Positions 52,988 through 63,310 of a stretch of DNA of 64,000 bases are shown in pieces. A program made the position numbers and the translations under genes. Numbering within the stretch: the stretch's first letter is position 1; every line of letters begins with the position of its first letter. The notes beneath the pieces are model-generated. The model did not search any database. It worked only from the letters and a program-made list of their open reading frames with translations, and was not told where the DNA came from. The DNA comes from Carposina sasakii (taxonomy: Eukaryota > Arthropoda > Insecta > Lepidoptera > Carposinidae), in NCBI GenBank assembly GCA_014607495.2, contig CP053160.1, positions 2,418,001 to 2,482,000 on the forward strand, read 5' to 3'.

Positions 52988-55900
52988 TTATTTCTCTCTA
53001 TTCAATTCTCGTGCTTTTTTGCGGGTTATTGGCCCTGTTACTATGTCTGCATCCGTAGTGTGTCTGGACTCTTGCGCTATCGGTTTACTCACCTGTTCTG
53101 ATCTCGATTCCGTGGATTCATCTGCCGAGTTGTAGTCGCTGCTATCACTATTTAGACATTCCTTTTCCGACTCTGATGATGATTTATTTACCTGTTTGAT
53201 CTCCCTTTTGATAATGTGACGACGGTTACGTCTGTATTTACGACCAGTGTTGTCTTGCAGTATGTAAGATCGCGGCTCGTTCAATTGTTTAACAACTGTC
53301 ATAAATTTGCGTTCCTTTCCATCAGCCACAATTACCTTATCATTTTTATTTAACACCGACGCGTCTTTAAGGCCTTTATCATAATAAGCTTTTTGTTTAG
53401 TTTTATTTCTCATTAGTGACTCATAATTTCTTTTGTTATCTACATTTTCTGCTAATAAATTTTGAAGAATAGGTAGTCGTGTATTTAAACGTCTTCCCAT
53501 CAGAATTTGTGCTGGCGAATCTAAATACTCCGAAGGACTGGCTCTGTAGTTTAATAAACTTAAATAATAATCTTCACCTGTTAAACTGCATCTTTTTAAT
53601 AAATTTTTTATGGTTCGTATTGTTCTCTCACTCTTACCGTTGGACTGCGGATATCTCGGCGATGATGTTAGATGTTTTATGTTCCATTCCTGTAAGAAAA
53701 TTCTGAATTCTCTAGAACTGTAGGCTGGACCATTGTCAGTTACCAGTTCTTTGGGAATACCATGACGTGCAAACTGTTCCTTCATTGATTTTATTACACA
53801 TCTACTAGCTATGCTATTTAGTTCATTTACTTCAACATAACTTGAGAAATAGTCTACTATGATCAAATAGTATTTATGTCTATATTCAAAAATGTCCGAC
53901 CCCAATTTTGTCCAAGGCACTGTAGGAACAGCGTGCTGCATCATGGGCTCGGCGCGCGGCGGCGGCGCCAGCTCCGCGCAGGCTGCGCAGGCGCGTACCG
54001 TGCGCTCCACATCTCGCGCCAGCCCCGGCCAGAACATAACCTCGCGCGCGCGCCTCTTACACCTTTCTATGCCTAGATGTCCCTCGTGAATGCGTTTTAG
54101 CATTTCCTCTCTTAGTGCTAACGGTATCATCACACAGTTATCTTTCAAAATTAATCCATCTACATACTGAAGTAACTCTTTGTATGAAAAATAGTCTCGT
54201 ACACTTACGTCCAACTTATATTTATTTCGCGGCCAGCCATTTATAATGTAGTCAATAATTTTTTGACACTCCTTATCTTTCACAATGCTTTCCTTTACTA
54301 ATTGTAGTTTAATATCACTGAATTGCAAATTATCTAACATAAAACACGTTTGCACTTCTATATCCTTGTCTATACTTTCATTCATCAATTCGGGCAGAGC
54401 GGCACGTGACAATGTATCTGCTATATACATATATTTACCTGGAGTGTATGATACCTTGATGTCGTAGCCTTGTATACGAAGCATCATGCGTTGTAACCGG
54501 GTTGGTACCGCTGAAAGTTGTTTTTTAAAAATTGATTCAAGCGGTTTATGGTCTGTCTGTACTGTAACGTTTCGCCTGCCAAATACATACTGTCGGAACC
54601 TTTCACACGCAAACACGATAGCTAGCATTTCTTTTTCTATCTGCGCGTACCTGCGCTGAGTGTCTGTAAGCGTGAGCGATGCGAACTCAACGGGCCGGCC
54701 GGCCTGCAGCAGCACGGCGCCAAGCGCGGTCGCACTCGCATCCACCGAGAGCAGCACCGGCAGCTCACATGAGTACAGGGCCAGCACTGGCGCCGCAGCT
54801 ATTTTAGTTTTTAGTACTCTTACCGCTTCCGCATGATGTGTTTCCCAAATCCAATCCGTATTTTTTTTTAACAAATCTCTAAGGACTGACACTGATTGTG
54901 AATAATTTACAATAAATTTGGAAAGGTAATTAACCATACCTAAGAATCTCTCCAGAGCTTTTCGGTCTTCTGGGTCAGGCATTTCTAAAATAGCCTTGAC
55001 CTTGCTATCATCTGGTCTCATGCCGCGTTCATCGAACACATGACCCAAATATATTATTTCCTTTACTCCAAATTTACACTTATCTTTATTAAATTTCATA
55101 CCTATATCTCTAGCTCTCTGCATGAGACGTTCCAGTCTGCTGTCATGTTCCTGTTTATTGCTGCCCCAGACGACTATATCATCGCTGAAAGAGTCCGTAC
55201 CTTCTAATTCCTCTAAATGTTGTCTTACCTTAGAGTGGAACATTTCTGGTGCACAATTTATACCGTATGGCAGTCGTAAGAACTGGTACCTACCGAACGG
55301 TGTACTGAAAGTACATAGGTCCGCGCTGGCCGCATCTAGTTCTAACATCCAAAAGCCGCAGCGCGCGTCGAGCACGCTGAAGAAGCGGGCTCCGCGCAGC
55401 CGCGCCGCCATCTCGCTCACTGTCGGTAAGGGGTAGTGCGCGCGGCGCACCGCCCGGTTTAGAACTTGCGGGTCCAGACACACACGAATATCTCCATTCT
55501 TTTTTGCAGCTATCACTATGGGATTAACCCATTCTGTAGGATGATTCACTTTACGAACGACCTCTAATCTTTCCATTCTTTTTAATTCTGTTAATAATTT
55601 GTCTCTCATTCCTAACGGTATTCTACGCGCAGGACAAATAATGGGCTGTATGCTTTTATCGATAGTAATTTTATGTATTCCTGGTAATTTTCCTATTCCA
55701 TTAAACAAATCTCTATACTTATTTATATCTATCATATCTATACGTTGTATAGCACCTATCTGCACACAACCATTTAATCCGAGAATGTTTTGGCAATCTA
55801 AATCAGCAATTGCAAATACTAAGTTATATTTATTTTGTTTATAAGTTATTTTTAATAAACATTCTCCGATAATTGGTACATAGTTACCTGTATAAGAAAA

Positions 55901-57007
55901 AACTTTTTTCTTATATTTTGATAAATCTTGTAAACATAAGCCTAGCTGAATGTAAGCAGACTTAGATAATACATTTAACATTGATCCTGTATCTAGTTTA
56001 CAAGTTATAGGCTTACCCTCAAAGTTTATAACTTCCATCCACTCCTTGTCACACGAATATCTTTTTCTTTGTACACTAACCATACTAACAAACAATGCGT
56101 CATCGCTCGAGTAATCACCTGATTCTGTTACACTAAGATTATGAACTCTTTTACTTAACATTTTAAAATTACACACCCGCCCATAATGTCCCTTTTTATT
56201 ACAAACGTAGCAAATTTCATTATACGCTGGACACTGCTGACCACCTTCACAATATACTTTTCCACACTGGGTACAAGTGGAGCTCCGTTGTCGTCCCTGC
56301 GATCCGGCTGACCCGCGCGTCCTGTCCGCATCCGAAGCGACATTTTCCGTCCGACGATACTGACCGTGACTTATACTTCCACGCCTGCCATAACCCCTTC
56401 GCCGCCGGTTACCTCTTTGACTTGCCACTTCGTCAATCTGAGTACTGCTTTGTGCTGATTCTTCAATTTGACGGTTTTCTTCCTTTGATATTTCCGCTGC
56501 TTCACATATTTGAATCGCCTTTGCTAAAGTTAGGTCGTCTGATCGTAACAGACGGTCGCGCACAATGTTATCTAATAATCCACAAACAATGCGATCTCGT
56601 ATCAACCCGTCTGTCAGTTGCCCAAACTCACAATCTTGACTAAGTAATTTAAGAACGGTTAAATATTGATTTGCATTTTCTCCACTATGTTGATTGCGGG
56701 AAAAAAATTTAAAACGTAACATAGTAATATTGGATTTGGTTCCAAAATGCGCATCAAACTTCCTTTTCAGACACTCCAAACTATCAGCATTCTCCCCTTT
56801 ATCGAAAGTAAAAGTGCGATAAATATCATAGCCTTCCGCTCCAATGAGGTTCACCATTAGACTTGCTTGCACATCTTCGGGTTCTTTGTTCACACCTGAA
56901 GCTTTAAGAAACACCGAAAACTGTTTCCACCATTTTTGCCACGCGTCCGCCCGAGCCACTGGACTGCCTTCTATTTGTAATTCCGCCGGCGGTCGCGCGT
57001 GTTCCAT
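52988..57007 (-). CDS. Gag-Pol polyprotein of Mag-like gypsy element, intact (1339 aa)
   Basis: A single frame, so Gag and Pol are made without a frameshift. Residues 20-185 form the capsid-like region (WQKWWKQFSVFL, LIRDRIVCGL, DLTLAKAIQICEA). An Arg/Gly-rich stretch (195-240) precedes cysteine motifs, including a standard knuckle C266-x2-C-x4-H-x4-C279. Protease has DTGS at 339-342. Reverse transcriptase has LPYGINCAPEMF and FSDD at 607-610, with Phe/Ser in place of the common Tyr/Ile. RNase H has D756, E793 and D819. Integrase has H974/H977/C1007/C1010 and a D1038, D1091, E1127 triad. The tail is Ser/Glu-rich and then basic. The start is the ATG at 57005-57007, near the 5' LTR. All catalytic residues I can place are present. 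The clade is inferred from Gag and protease wording. Confidence 0.93.
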   Translation of the reverse strand: MEHARPPAELQIEGSPVARADAWQKWWKQFSVFLKASGVNKEPEDVQASLMVNLIGAEGYDIYRTFTFDKGENADSLECLKRKFDAHFGTKSNITMLRFKFFSRNQHSGENANQYLTVLKLLSQDCEFGQLTDGLIRDRIVCGLLDNIVRDRLLRSDDLTLAKAIQICEAAEISKEENRQIEESAQSSTQIDEVASQRGNRRRRGYGRRGSISHGQYRRTENVASDADRTRGSAGSQGRQRSSTCTQCGKVYCEGGQQCPAYNEICYVCNKKGHYGRVCNFKMLSKRVHNLSVTESGDYSSDDALFVSMVSVQRKRYSCDKEWMEVINFEGKPITCKLDTGSMLNVLSKSAYIQLGLCLQDLSKYKKKVFSYTGNYVPIIGECLLKITYKQNKYNLVFAIADLDCQNILGLNGCVQIGAIQRIDMIDINKYRDLFNGIGKLPGIHKITIDKSIQPIICPARRIPLGMRDKLLTELKRMERLEVVRKVNHPTEWVNPIVIAAKKNGDIRVCLDPQVLNRAVRRAHYPLPTVSEMAARLRGARFFSVLDARCGFWMLELDAASADLCTFSTPFGRYQFLRLPYGINCAPEMFHSKVRQHLEELEGTDSFSDDIVVWGSNKQEHDSRLERLMQRARDIGMKFNKDKCKFGVKEIIYLGHVFDERGMRPDDSKVKAILEMPDPEDRKALERFLGMVNYLSKFIVNYSQSVSVLRDLLKKNTDWIWETHHAEAVRVLKTKIAAAPVLALYSCELPVLLSVDASATALGAVLLQAGRPVEFASLTLTDTQRRYAQIEKEMLAIVFACERFRQYVFGRRNVTVQTDHKPLESIFKKQLSAVPTRLQRMMLRIQGYDIKVSYTPGKYMYIADTLSRAALPELMNESIDKDIEVQTCFMLDNLQFSDIKLQLVKESIVKDKECQKIIDYIINGWPRNKYKLDVSVRDYFSYKELLQYVDGLILKDNCVMIPLALREEMLKRIHEGHLGIERCKRRAREVMFWPGLARDVERTVRACAACAELAPPPRAEPMMQHAVPTVPWTKLGSDIFEYRHKYYLIIVDYFSSYVEVNELNSIASRCVIKSMKEQFARHGIPKELVTDNGPAYSSREFRIFLQEWNIKHLTSSPRYPQSNGKSERTIRTIKNLLKRCSLTGEDYYLSLLNYRASPSEYLDSPAQILMGRRLNTRLPILQNLLAENVDNKRNYESLMRNKTKQKAYYDKGLKDASVLNKNDKVIVADGKERKFMTVVKQLNEPRSYILQDNTGRKYRRNRRHIIKREIKQVNKSSSESEKECLNSDSSDYNSADESTESRSEQVSKPIAQESRHTTDADIVTGPITRKKARELNREK

Positions 57008-57095
57008 TCTTATTAAGTATTATTAGCACAATAACAGTTATTGTAGAAATAATTGAATCTACTGTCGATTAACTATCGAAATTCTTTTAATCTAA

Positions 57096-57113
57096 TTATC
57101 ACCGCTGCCACCA
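57096..57113 (-). promoter_or_regulatory. tRNA primer-binding site
   Basis: On the element's sense strand TGGTGGCAGCGGTGATAA starts directly after the 5' LTR. TGG is the complement of the tRNA CCA end. Which tRNA primes cannot be told without a tRNA set. Confidence 0.75.
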
Positions 57114-57214
57114 TGTAGTGAAACACAAGCAAGTAGGTGAACACTGATTTATTGGTGATGCCATATGTGTAGGTATACATATAATCAAAATACCCTACAC
57201 TATATTATACTACA
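57114..57214 (-). repeat. 5' LTR, 101 bp
   Basis: Identical to 52389-52489. Unusually short for gypsy elements, but short LTRs are known for Mag (77 bp in silkworm). Confidence 0.93.
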
Positions 57215-57219
57215 ATTGT
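57215..57219. repeat. Target-site duplication ATTGT (right)
   Basis: Equal to 52384-52388; a 5-bp duplication is usual for Ty3/gypsy. Confidence 0.88.
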
Positions 57220-57559
57220 ATTGTGCTATCTTCAGTAAAGGGCTTGTGTCCATTGCGTCACATTGCGCCACTGTCATCGAGAAATGTGATTTTAAGGGGC
57301 ACCGTGATTTTAGAGTCGTTATCTATCGACGTTATTTAGAAACAAGGTACTACCTAATTTATATCTACAAGAGTTTTCATGCGTTTCTAGTTAGCGATAA
57401 AAAAATCTCCGAAAATACATAATATTGTATACTACGACAAAACCTTATTATCGAGATCACACATAATGAACTTATTGAGATGAACAATGAAAATGAAAAA
57501 AGACATCTCTCCCCACATGAGCTAACTGACATAAAATACACACAAACATTAATTACATA

Positions 57560-58040
57560 TACAGGGTGTTTGTGACAGCCAGGCAAATATTGATACCATG
57601 ACTTCAGGCCATGATTCTGAAGCGGAAAACACTGAAAATTTTCGCAGGAAAATTTCAAAATTTTCCGACATTTTCTTCATATTTTAAGGAAAAAAATTGT
57701 TTTCTCCGTTTAAATAGGCCTTAGATAATGACTTAAAAATAAAATTTTAACCAAAAAAAAAAAATTAAAAAAAAAGATGCCCTCAAAAAAGTTCAAATAA
57801 CTGATCAACACTAATGGAGAGTCACAAGTAATCCAAAAAAACAGCAATGTGTTACACAATAACCAGTAAGCCCATTTAATTAGTCACAGGATCGCCCGAT
57901 ACAATTGGCGCGGAGAGCAAAGATTATGATAATCAAATTAAAAATATATTTCCTGCGAGTAATAACACTGTCGTATAACTCAACACAATGGTACTTGTTC
58001 AGGATTTCCGTATTTGTCTGGCTGTCACCCACATCCTGTA
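57560..58040. mobile_element. MITE-D, 481 bp with ACAGGGTG-type ends
   Basis: TACAGGGTGTTTGTGACAGC at the left is mirrored by GCTGTCACCCACATCCTGTA at the right. The interior is unique except for a partial relative at 21497-21601. TATA lies at both junctions. Confidence 0.75.
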
Positions 58041-58043
58041 TAA

Positions 58044-58163
58044 ATGCGAGATCATAAAGGAGATCATACGAGCCACGTTTAACATAGCGGGTAGTGTAAA
58101 AGATCCGTGATAAGTTTCTAAATGATCGAACGTCCCTAATTTTCTTGGTCGACTACACGACAT
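58044..58163 (-). repeat. RPT-A fragment, reversed
   Basis: GAGATCATAAAGGAGATCAT, CGTTTAACATAGCGGG and CTTGGTCGACTACACGACAT follow the RPT-A order; wedged between MITE-D and MITE-B. Confidence 0.65.
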
Positions 58164-58525
58164 ACAGATTGACATGATTTTTGGTTGTCAACGTTGAAAA
58201 CTATGGAATCTCCTCATCATCACGATAGTTTTTCTCCATGGAAGCATACCTGGGAAGTGTATGGTTTCCAAAATATTAGGGTAGAAATTTGAGTTACTAG
58301 ACTGCGTTTTTCTGCATAAATGCACATTGTCGCGTGTAGAAAGATTTTTTCACGAGAAATAATTAATATCTGTCTATGAAAAAACTAGCATAAACACTGG
58401 ACACTGTAAATTTCGCCCGATCAAGTAATTTAAAAAAATTTACATCATTTCCCAGCATTATTTGGCATAAACTTACTTTATTTGATGTTTAGAGTACGTA
58501 CTCATCGTTAAGGGTGGCAACGAAA
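58164..58525 (+). mobile_element. MITE-B copy 4, ends decayed
   Basis: ATGATTTTTGGTTGTCAACG to GGGTGGCAACGAAAAAA; the interior is conserved, but the right-hand ACACCCTGTA end is missing. Confidence 0.75.
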
Positions 58526-58540
58526 AAAAAAAGAAGGAGA

Positions 58541-60033
58541 TGCAGCTGGTGAAAAATAAAACAAAGAATGGGCTATCCCACATGATAGTTGTCGTACCTA
58601 TTGTTCTAAGCGTCACCTTCTAGATGTAAAACAGTCGTCACCGTCATCTCGTTCTCGATGACGTCTTGACTACGGCGATGGACAACAACAAACGGTATTG
58701 TGACAAAGTCGCATCGTGGAACTGACCGCGCGACCTTCGCAACCTTGTGGCAGTAATTAAATGACAAAATGGCTTACTTCCTCGTATTGTTGTCAAATAA
58801 TTGTCGTCATAAGTTACCGCTGTCACTGGTGTGTCTTATTGTGTGTTAAGTACCTATCACGTTAAAGCCCTTATCTTAAAATGTTAAACTTCTTGTAGTG
58901 GGAAGCCCATTCCACAACACAGTTCCATACCAACTTCGATTCCGATTCCAACTCCTAAAATCTTGTAAAAATAATATTAAATTAAAAGTATTAATAATTC
59001 AAAGTGTTTTCGCTACTCATTACATAAAAGGTGCCAATTAATGCATAAACCAAAGACTCTAGCACTGTGATTCCTAAACTAATTAGGGAAAGAGGAAGAA
59101 AACCCTTTTCTAAAATACACTGGTGCCTCTAACCCTCATAGTGATATTACTAATACCACAGATATATTAGTTTAAATATTTAAATCAAAGATTGTTTTAT
59201 AATTTGTGTAATTTAGACCTTCTTAATTAGTAAATTCAGTTTTCACTATGTTGACCCTGGGGAAAGATTTTAAGACCTCCTGTTATAATGGCATTACTTG
59301 CTATGGACATCCCTTTGCTACTTTTTCTTTTTAGTAGCCTTTCCCACTGCTGGGTCTCCACACTACCTATAGAATTACATATTTGTTTATCTACATTCGT
59401 TACAATCTCAGATCACAATGGTCACTAAAACATTTCCTTAAAAGAAGGAAAAGCATTGTAGTGTCGCTGAATAATAGAGACACGTCATGGGCCCGCTTCG
59501 TGCGTATTTTTTCAAGGCTGGCTCTGTCGCTAATGTCTACGCAGCTACAAAAGAAATTACCATAAGTTTTGAAGATTTTATTATTTTCCATCAGTCATGA
59601 AAAATGGCTACCGGTGTTATTCTTATTCTAAGCATATCTAATTTTAGAGTTGTTTATTTCCTGGTTAAAATGCTTAGATGAAAGATCTCTGAGAACAAAT
59701 TGTAATTTTTTTGCAATGATGCAAGTAGGTTGATACCTAATTTTGAAGGAAATCGATAAATTTTTGTTGATAACTCAACTAAAAGTAAAATCGACGTGTT
59801 TCAAAGCGCATTTCCTCAACAAAACAATGACGTCGCCCTTCGAAGGCCCCACTTTTCCTTGATCGTGGCATCTCGACACGTGTATTTAGTCGACCGTGTA
59901 AATGCCCCTTTATTATCAATAGATTGTATAGTGTTCGAATAATGACACTGTTTCTGTAAGATTACACATTTTTGATTTTAACTCACTTTATCAGCAATGT
60001 GTAATTTTCTTTTCTTAGGAGTAAAGTAGATAG
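58541..60033. other. Non-coding DNA, no gene recognised
   Basis: Frames of about 60 codons without motifs. No ALP-like exon (no GDGM-coding sequence on the minus strand) was found here. Confidence 0.45.
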
Positions 60034-60187
60034 TCCGAAAATCACACTGCGGTCACCAACCCGCCTGCCCAGCGTGGTGACTATGGGGAAAACCCCCGTG
60101 TAGCAGCAGCCTTGTGGCGTGCCCTGGGGGAGGCCTACGTCCAGCAGTGGACTGCAATAGGCTGAAGAAGAAGAAGAAGAAGAAGGA
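60034..60187 (+). repeat. LINE 3' end (CR1/Zenon-like), copy 4, forward
   Basis: ATAGTCCGAAAATCACACTG, CCAACCCGCCTGCCCAGCGT, GGCGTGCCCTGGGGGAGGCC, GCAGTGGACTGCAATAGGCT, then a (GAA)n tail. The forward copy shows the tail direction directly. Confidence 0.75.
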
Positions 60188-60407
60188 GTAAAGCAGTTGT
60201 GAGTTTTCCATATTTTTAACGCAAAGTTTGTAAGATATGGTAGATATTATAAGTAATATAAAATGGAAATAGCTTAGGTTCTGCTTTAGGCGGTTTTTTA
60301 GTTCTTTAATTTAATTATTTTCAATATTCTGGAATAATTAAGATACTTACCTTGTAACATATTGGTTGGTAGGTAGGTACGTTAACAAAACAAGACTAGA
60401 GTATTTA

Positions 60408-60560
60408 CAATATTCACTATGGGTACGCCCACCACCGGGCCCTACACCCTCCACTGACCCTCGGATCTGATCGATCGGATCGGATCGCGCACCCATGGTG
60501 AATGTTTGAACTTCCGAATTGTAACGCCTAATACAATTTCATTTATAAAATTATACAATA
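60408..60560. repeat. Repeat with GGGCCCTACACCC core, copy 3
   Basis: ATTCACTATGGGTACGCCCA to CGAATTGTAACGCCTAATAC; shorter in the middle than 25700-25941, with a small GATCGGATCGGATCG duplication. Confidence 0.65.
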
Positions 60561-61133
60561 TATTTACAAAAGAATGTAAACAGCCTAGATATGTACGAGT
60601 ATAATAATATATGAGATAGAAGATATTAGGTAGTCTCAGGGAGTGAGTACGTATGCAAAGTTCGATTCACTTAACACAGTAATCGGAAAACCACATCCCT
60701 GCCGCTTCCAGCGAAGACGCAGGGCGACGCCACGGGCAGCGTCCGTTGACGTCTCGAATCCAAGTAGAAGGTAGAGCAGAGTAGGTTCCGGTAGGCTAGG
60801 GTAGGAGTAAGGTAGGTTCCCTAGAGAGGAATTCGCCACATGCTCGTATTGGAAACATTTTTAGATGTAATAAAATTGTAGTAGAAGTAGCATCCGTTTA
60901 GAAACAATTATAGAAAATAAAATTAATTTAAGAATTTAACTGAGCGTCATCAGCTCGCAGATTTTTTTTTTTAAATGGCCGCTTCGCCCTGTAACCAGTG
61001 CTCAAACGTGGCGTCCATTTGTTTTTTTAATTCCGAAGGAGAAGGCAAAGGACACTAGTTTAGGTTGTAAGATTGTTTGTTTTTATTTAGGAAGTTAGGT
61101 TATTTACTATCGTAATTAATTAAATAGTATCAA

Positions 61134-61845
61134 TTTGCAGTGGTCGTGGGTTCGATTTCCACTCGGGTGAAGAATTTTTTCCATTTTCTTTATTAATAAT
61201 TTCATAATATATAATATCTTGACTAAGATAAATTTATAAAAACACTACTCCATTAATATAATCCGTTAGGATATGGTTGATCGTTTCATCTTTAAACATT
61301 GTGCTGAGGGATTCAGCTTTGTTTGCCGAGATTTGTATAGCTATCGGGATGAAGAATAACGTTGCCAATATGTAGTTTAGAAAAGAGATGGTAAAATTCG
61401 TCATCCGAGTAATTGACCCGGTGGCTTAGTGGTTATAGCGGCTGGCACGGTTTGCAATGGTCGTGGGTTCGATTCCCACTCGGGTGAAGAATTTATTCCA
61501 TTTTCTTTATTAATAATTTTATAATATCTTGACTAAGATAAATTTATAAAAACACTTCTCCATTAATATAATCCGTTAGGATATGGTTAATCGTTTCATC
61601 TTTAAACATTGTGCTGAGGGATTCAACTTTGTTTGCCGAGATTTGGCTAGTGTATAGCTATCGGGATGAAGAATAACGTTGCCAATATGTAGTTTAGAAA
61701 AGAGATGGTAAAATTCGTCATCCGAGTAATTGACCCGGTGGCTTAGTGGTTATAGCGGCTGGCACGGTTTGCAATGGTCGTGGATTCGATTCCCACTCGG
61801 GTGAGGAATTTTTTCCATTTTCTTTATTAATAATTTTATAATTAG
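61134..61845 (+). repeat. 317-bp tandem repeat with tRNA-like SINE-1 heads
   Basis: TTTGCARTGGTCGTGG starts at 61134, 61451 and 61768, an exact 317-bp period twice. Each unit has a SINE-1-type head (GACCCGGTGGCTTAGTGGTT...GATTCCCACTCGGGTGA), the tail TTTCTTTATTAATAATTT, and about 240 bp of unrelated body (CATCTTTAAACATTGTGCTG). The first unit lacks the A-box half of its head. Confidence 0.88.
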
Positions 61846-62261
61846 TATTAAGTTAGGTATTTAGTAGTTTTAAAAATATATGTATGTTCAGAAATGCTTA
61901 GTTTGAAGAGTTTTTGTAAAGATCACGTTACAATGGCGCCCAACTATAACTTCTTAGCAAACTATCTACGATTTCCGTTATGATTGGCATAATATTGTTT
62001 GTTATGTAATTACTATTAGATAGATATATTATTTACCGTTATGCTTTTATGTGTATTTAGTTTATCGTTATGTTTACCATTCAATTTGTAGATACCTACC
62101 TACTCAATAAAATTTATATTTTATAGTATTTTCATGTTCACGTGCATCTGTGAAAAACAAAGTTTATTTTTGAATAGTTTAGTTTATAGAATTTTTTACT
62201 ATACCTTACTAACTTTTGGTAAAGTCTATGTAAAGCAAAGATAAAAGTGATTATATTATTG

Positions 62262-62595
62262 ACTAGTGGACGCCCGCGACTCCGTCCGCGTGGACGTTAA
62301 AAAAAAAACAAAATATCGTAATTATCCGGGTTAAAAACATTTTCCCGGAATAAAAAGTAGCCTATATGTTAAGTGGGACCTGTCACAATATATTTCTGAA
62401 AACTGCATCGAAATCGGTTCAGCCGTTTCTGAGATTAGCACGCACAAACGCACAGACAAACCGACAAACAGACAAAAATTCCAAAAATTTGGGTACGTTG
62501 ATAAAGGTCTCCTATAATATTTTTTCTCATATATCTTCCATGTACAGACAGCGATCCGTTACATTTTTATTATATGTATAGATATAGATAGATTT
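62262..62595 (+). repeat. LINE-like 3' end (RTE-type), copy 4
   Basis: ACTAGTGGACGCCCGCGACT to TATATGTATAGATATAGATA, in the same order as 13345-13695. Confidence 0.78.
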
Positions 62596-62659
62596 ATAAG
62601 TACTTATAAGTACTATAGACTAGATTTAAGTGAGTTATAGTTATAGATATCTTTTCTCT

Positions 62660-62760
62660 CAGTATTTTCTCCTGCGATAAGTTAGAAACTAGTCACTGAT
62701 CATTAACATCTGTCCGCGATATGCTACACGTCACGTGACTGTCTTAATGGTTACTGCGTG
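62660..62760 (+). repeat. RPT-A fragment
   Basis: TCTCCTGCGATAAGTTAGAA, GTCACTGATCATTAACATCT and GTCCGCGATATGCTACACG match the middle of RPT-A. Confidence 0.5.
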
Positions 62761-63182
62761 AAATGGCGCAAAATCGAAAGAAGTTTTCAAAATAATATAC
62801 GTGTTCCAAATTAAAAATAATTAAAAAGTTAAAAAAGGTCTACTTTTTTTAACATTGAAAAAATTAAAAAGCAACATCATTTTAAATTATTTTTTTACGT
62901 TTAAAGTGTTTTTTTTTTTAGTTTTTAAAGGGGGGATTTGATAAACTTTTTAATGTCAGCTTATTGCCTACCTACTCTTTTAGATGTCGAACGAATTCTT
63001 TTTTATGCTTATAAGTCCTGTACATCGGTAGATAAATTATTGCTAAATAAATGAATTCAACCGGACTCAGAAACCAAAAAAAAAGTGTATATAAATAAAT
63101 GTATTAGAGTGGATTTGTCGATAAAATTGATCATATTACTGCACCCTAACGAGTCGGACACCGGTGATCCGACACACTACAT

Positions 63183-63310
63183 ACTGGGTGTAAAAAGACA
63201 ACTTTGTTATTTTAATTCCTCGTATTCTTTGTAACATCACAATAATTTTTTTTTTCTACGGAAGCACCCCTGGGAAACTACGGGTTTCCAAGATATTGAG
63301 GTCCAAAGGA
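63183..63310. repeat. MITE-C left-end fragment
   Basis: TACTGGGTGTAAAAAGACAA to AGATATTGAGGTCCAAAG matches 29448-29575; the other end is missing. Confidence 0.75.

Larger units (their letters stand above)
52389..57214 (-). mobile_element. Complete Ty3/gypsy LTR retrotransposon (Mag-like), 4826 bp
   Basis: Two identical 101-bp LTRs (TG...CA, with inverted TGTAGT/ACTACA tips), a 5-bp duplication ATTGT on both sides, a primer-binding site next to the 5' LTR, a polypurine tract next to the 3' LTR, and one uninterrupted Gag-Pol frame. No envelope frame is present. LTR identity implies a very recent insertion. It lies upstream of the first identified exon of the right phosphatase and has the same orientation, probably in an intron. 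Confidence 0.93.

Noticed and set aside
55122..55436. 104-codon + strand frame
   Set aside because: Antisense of the gypsy reverse transcriptase region; no independent support.
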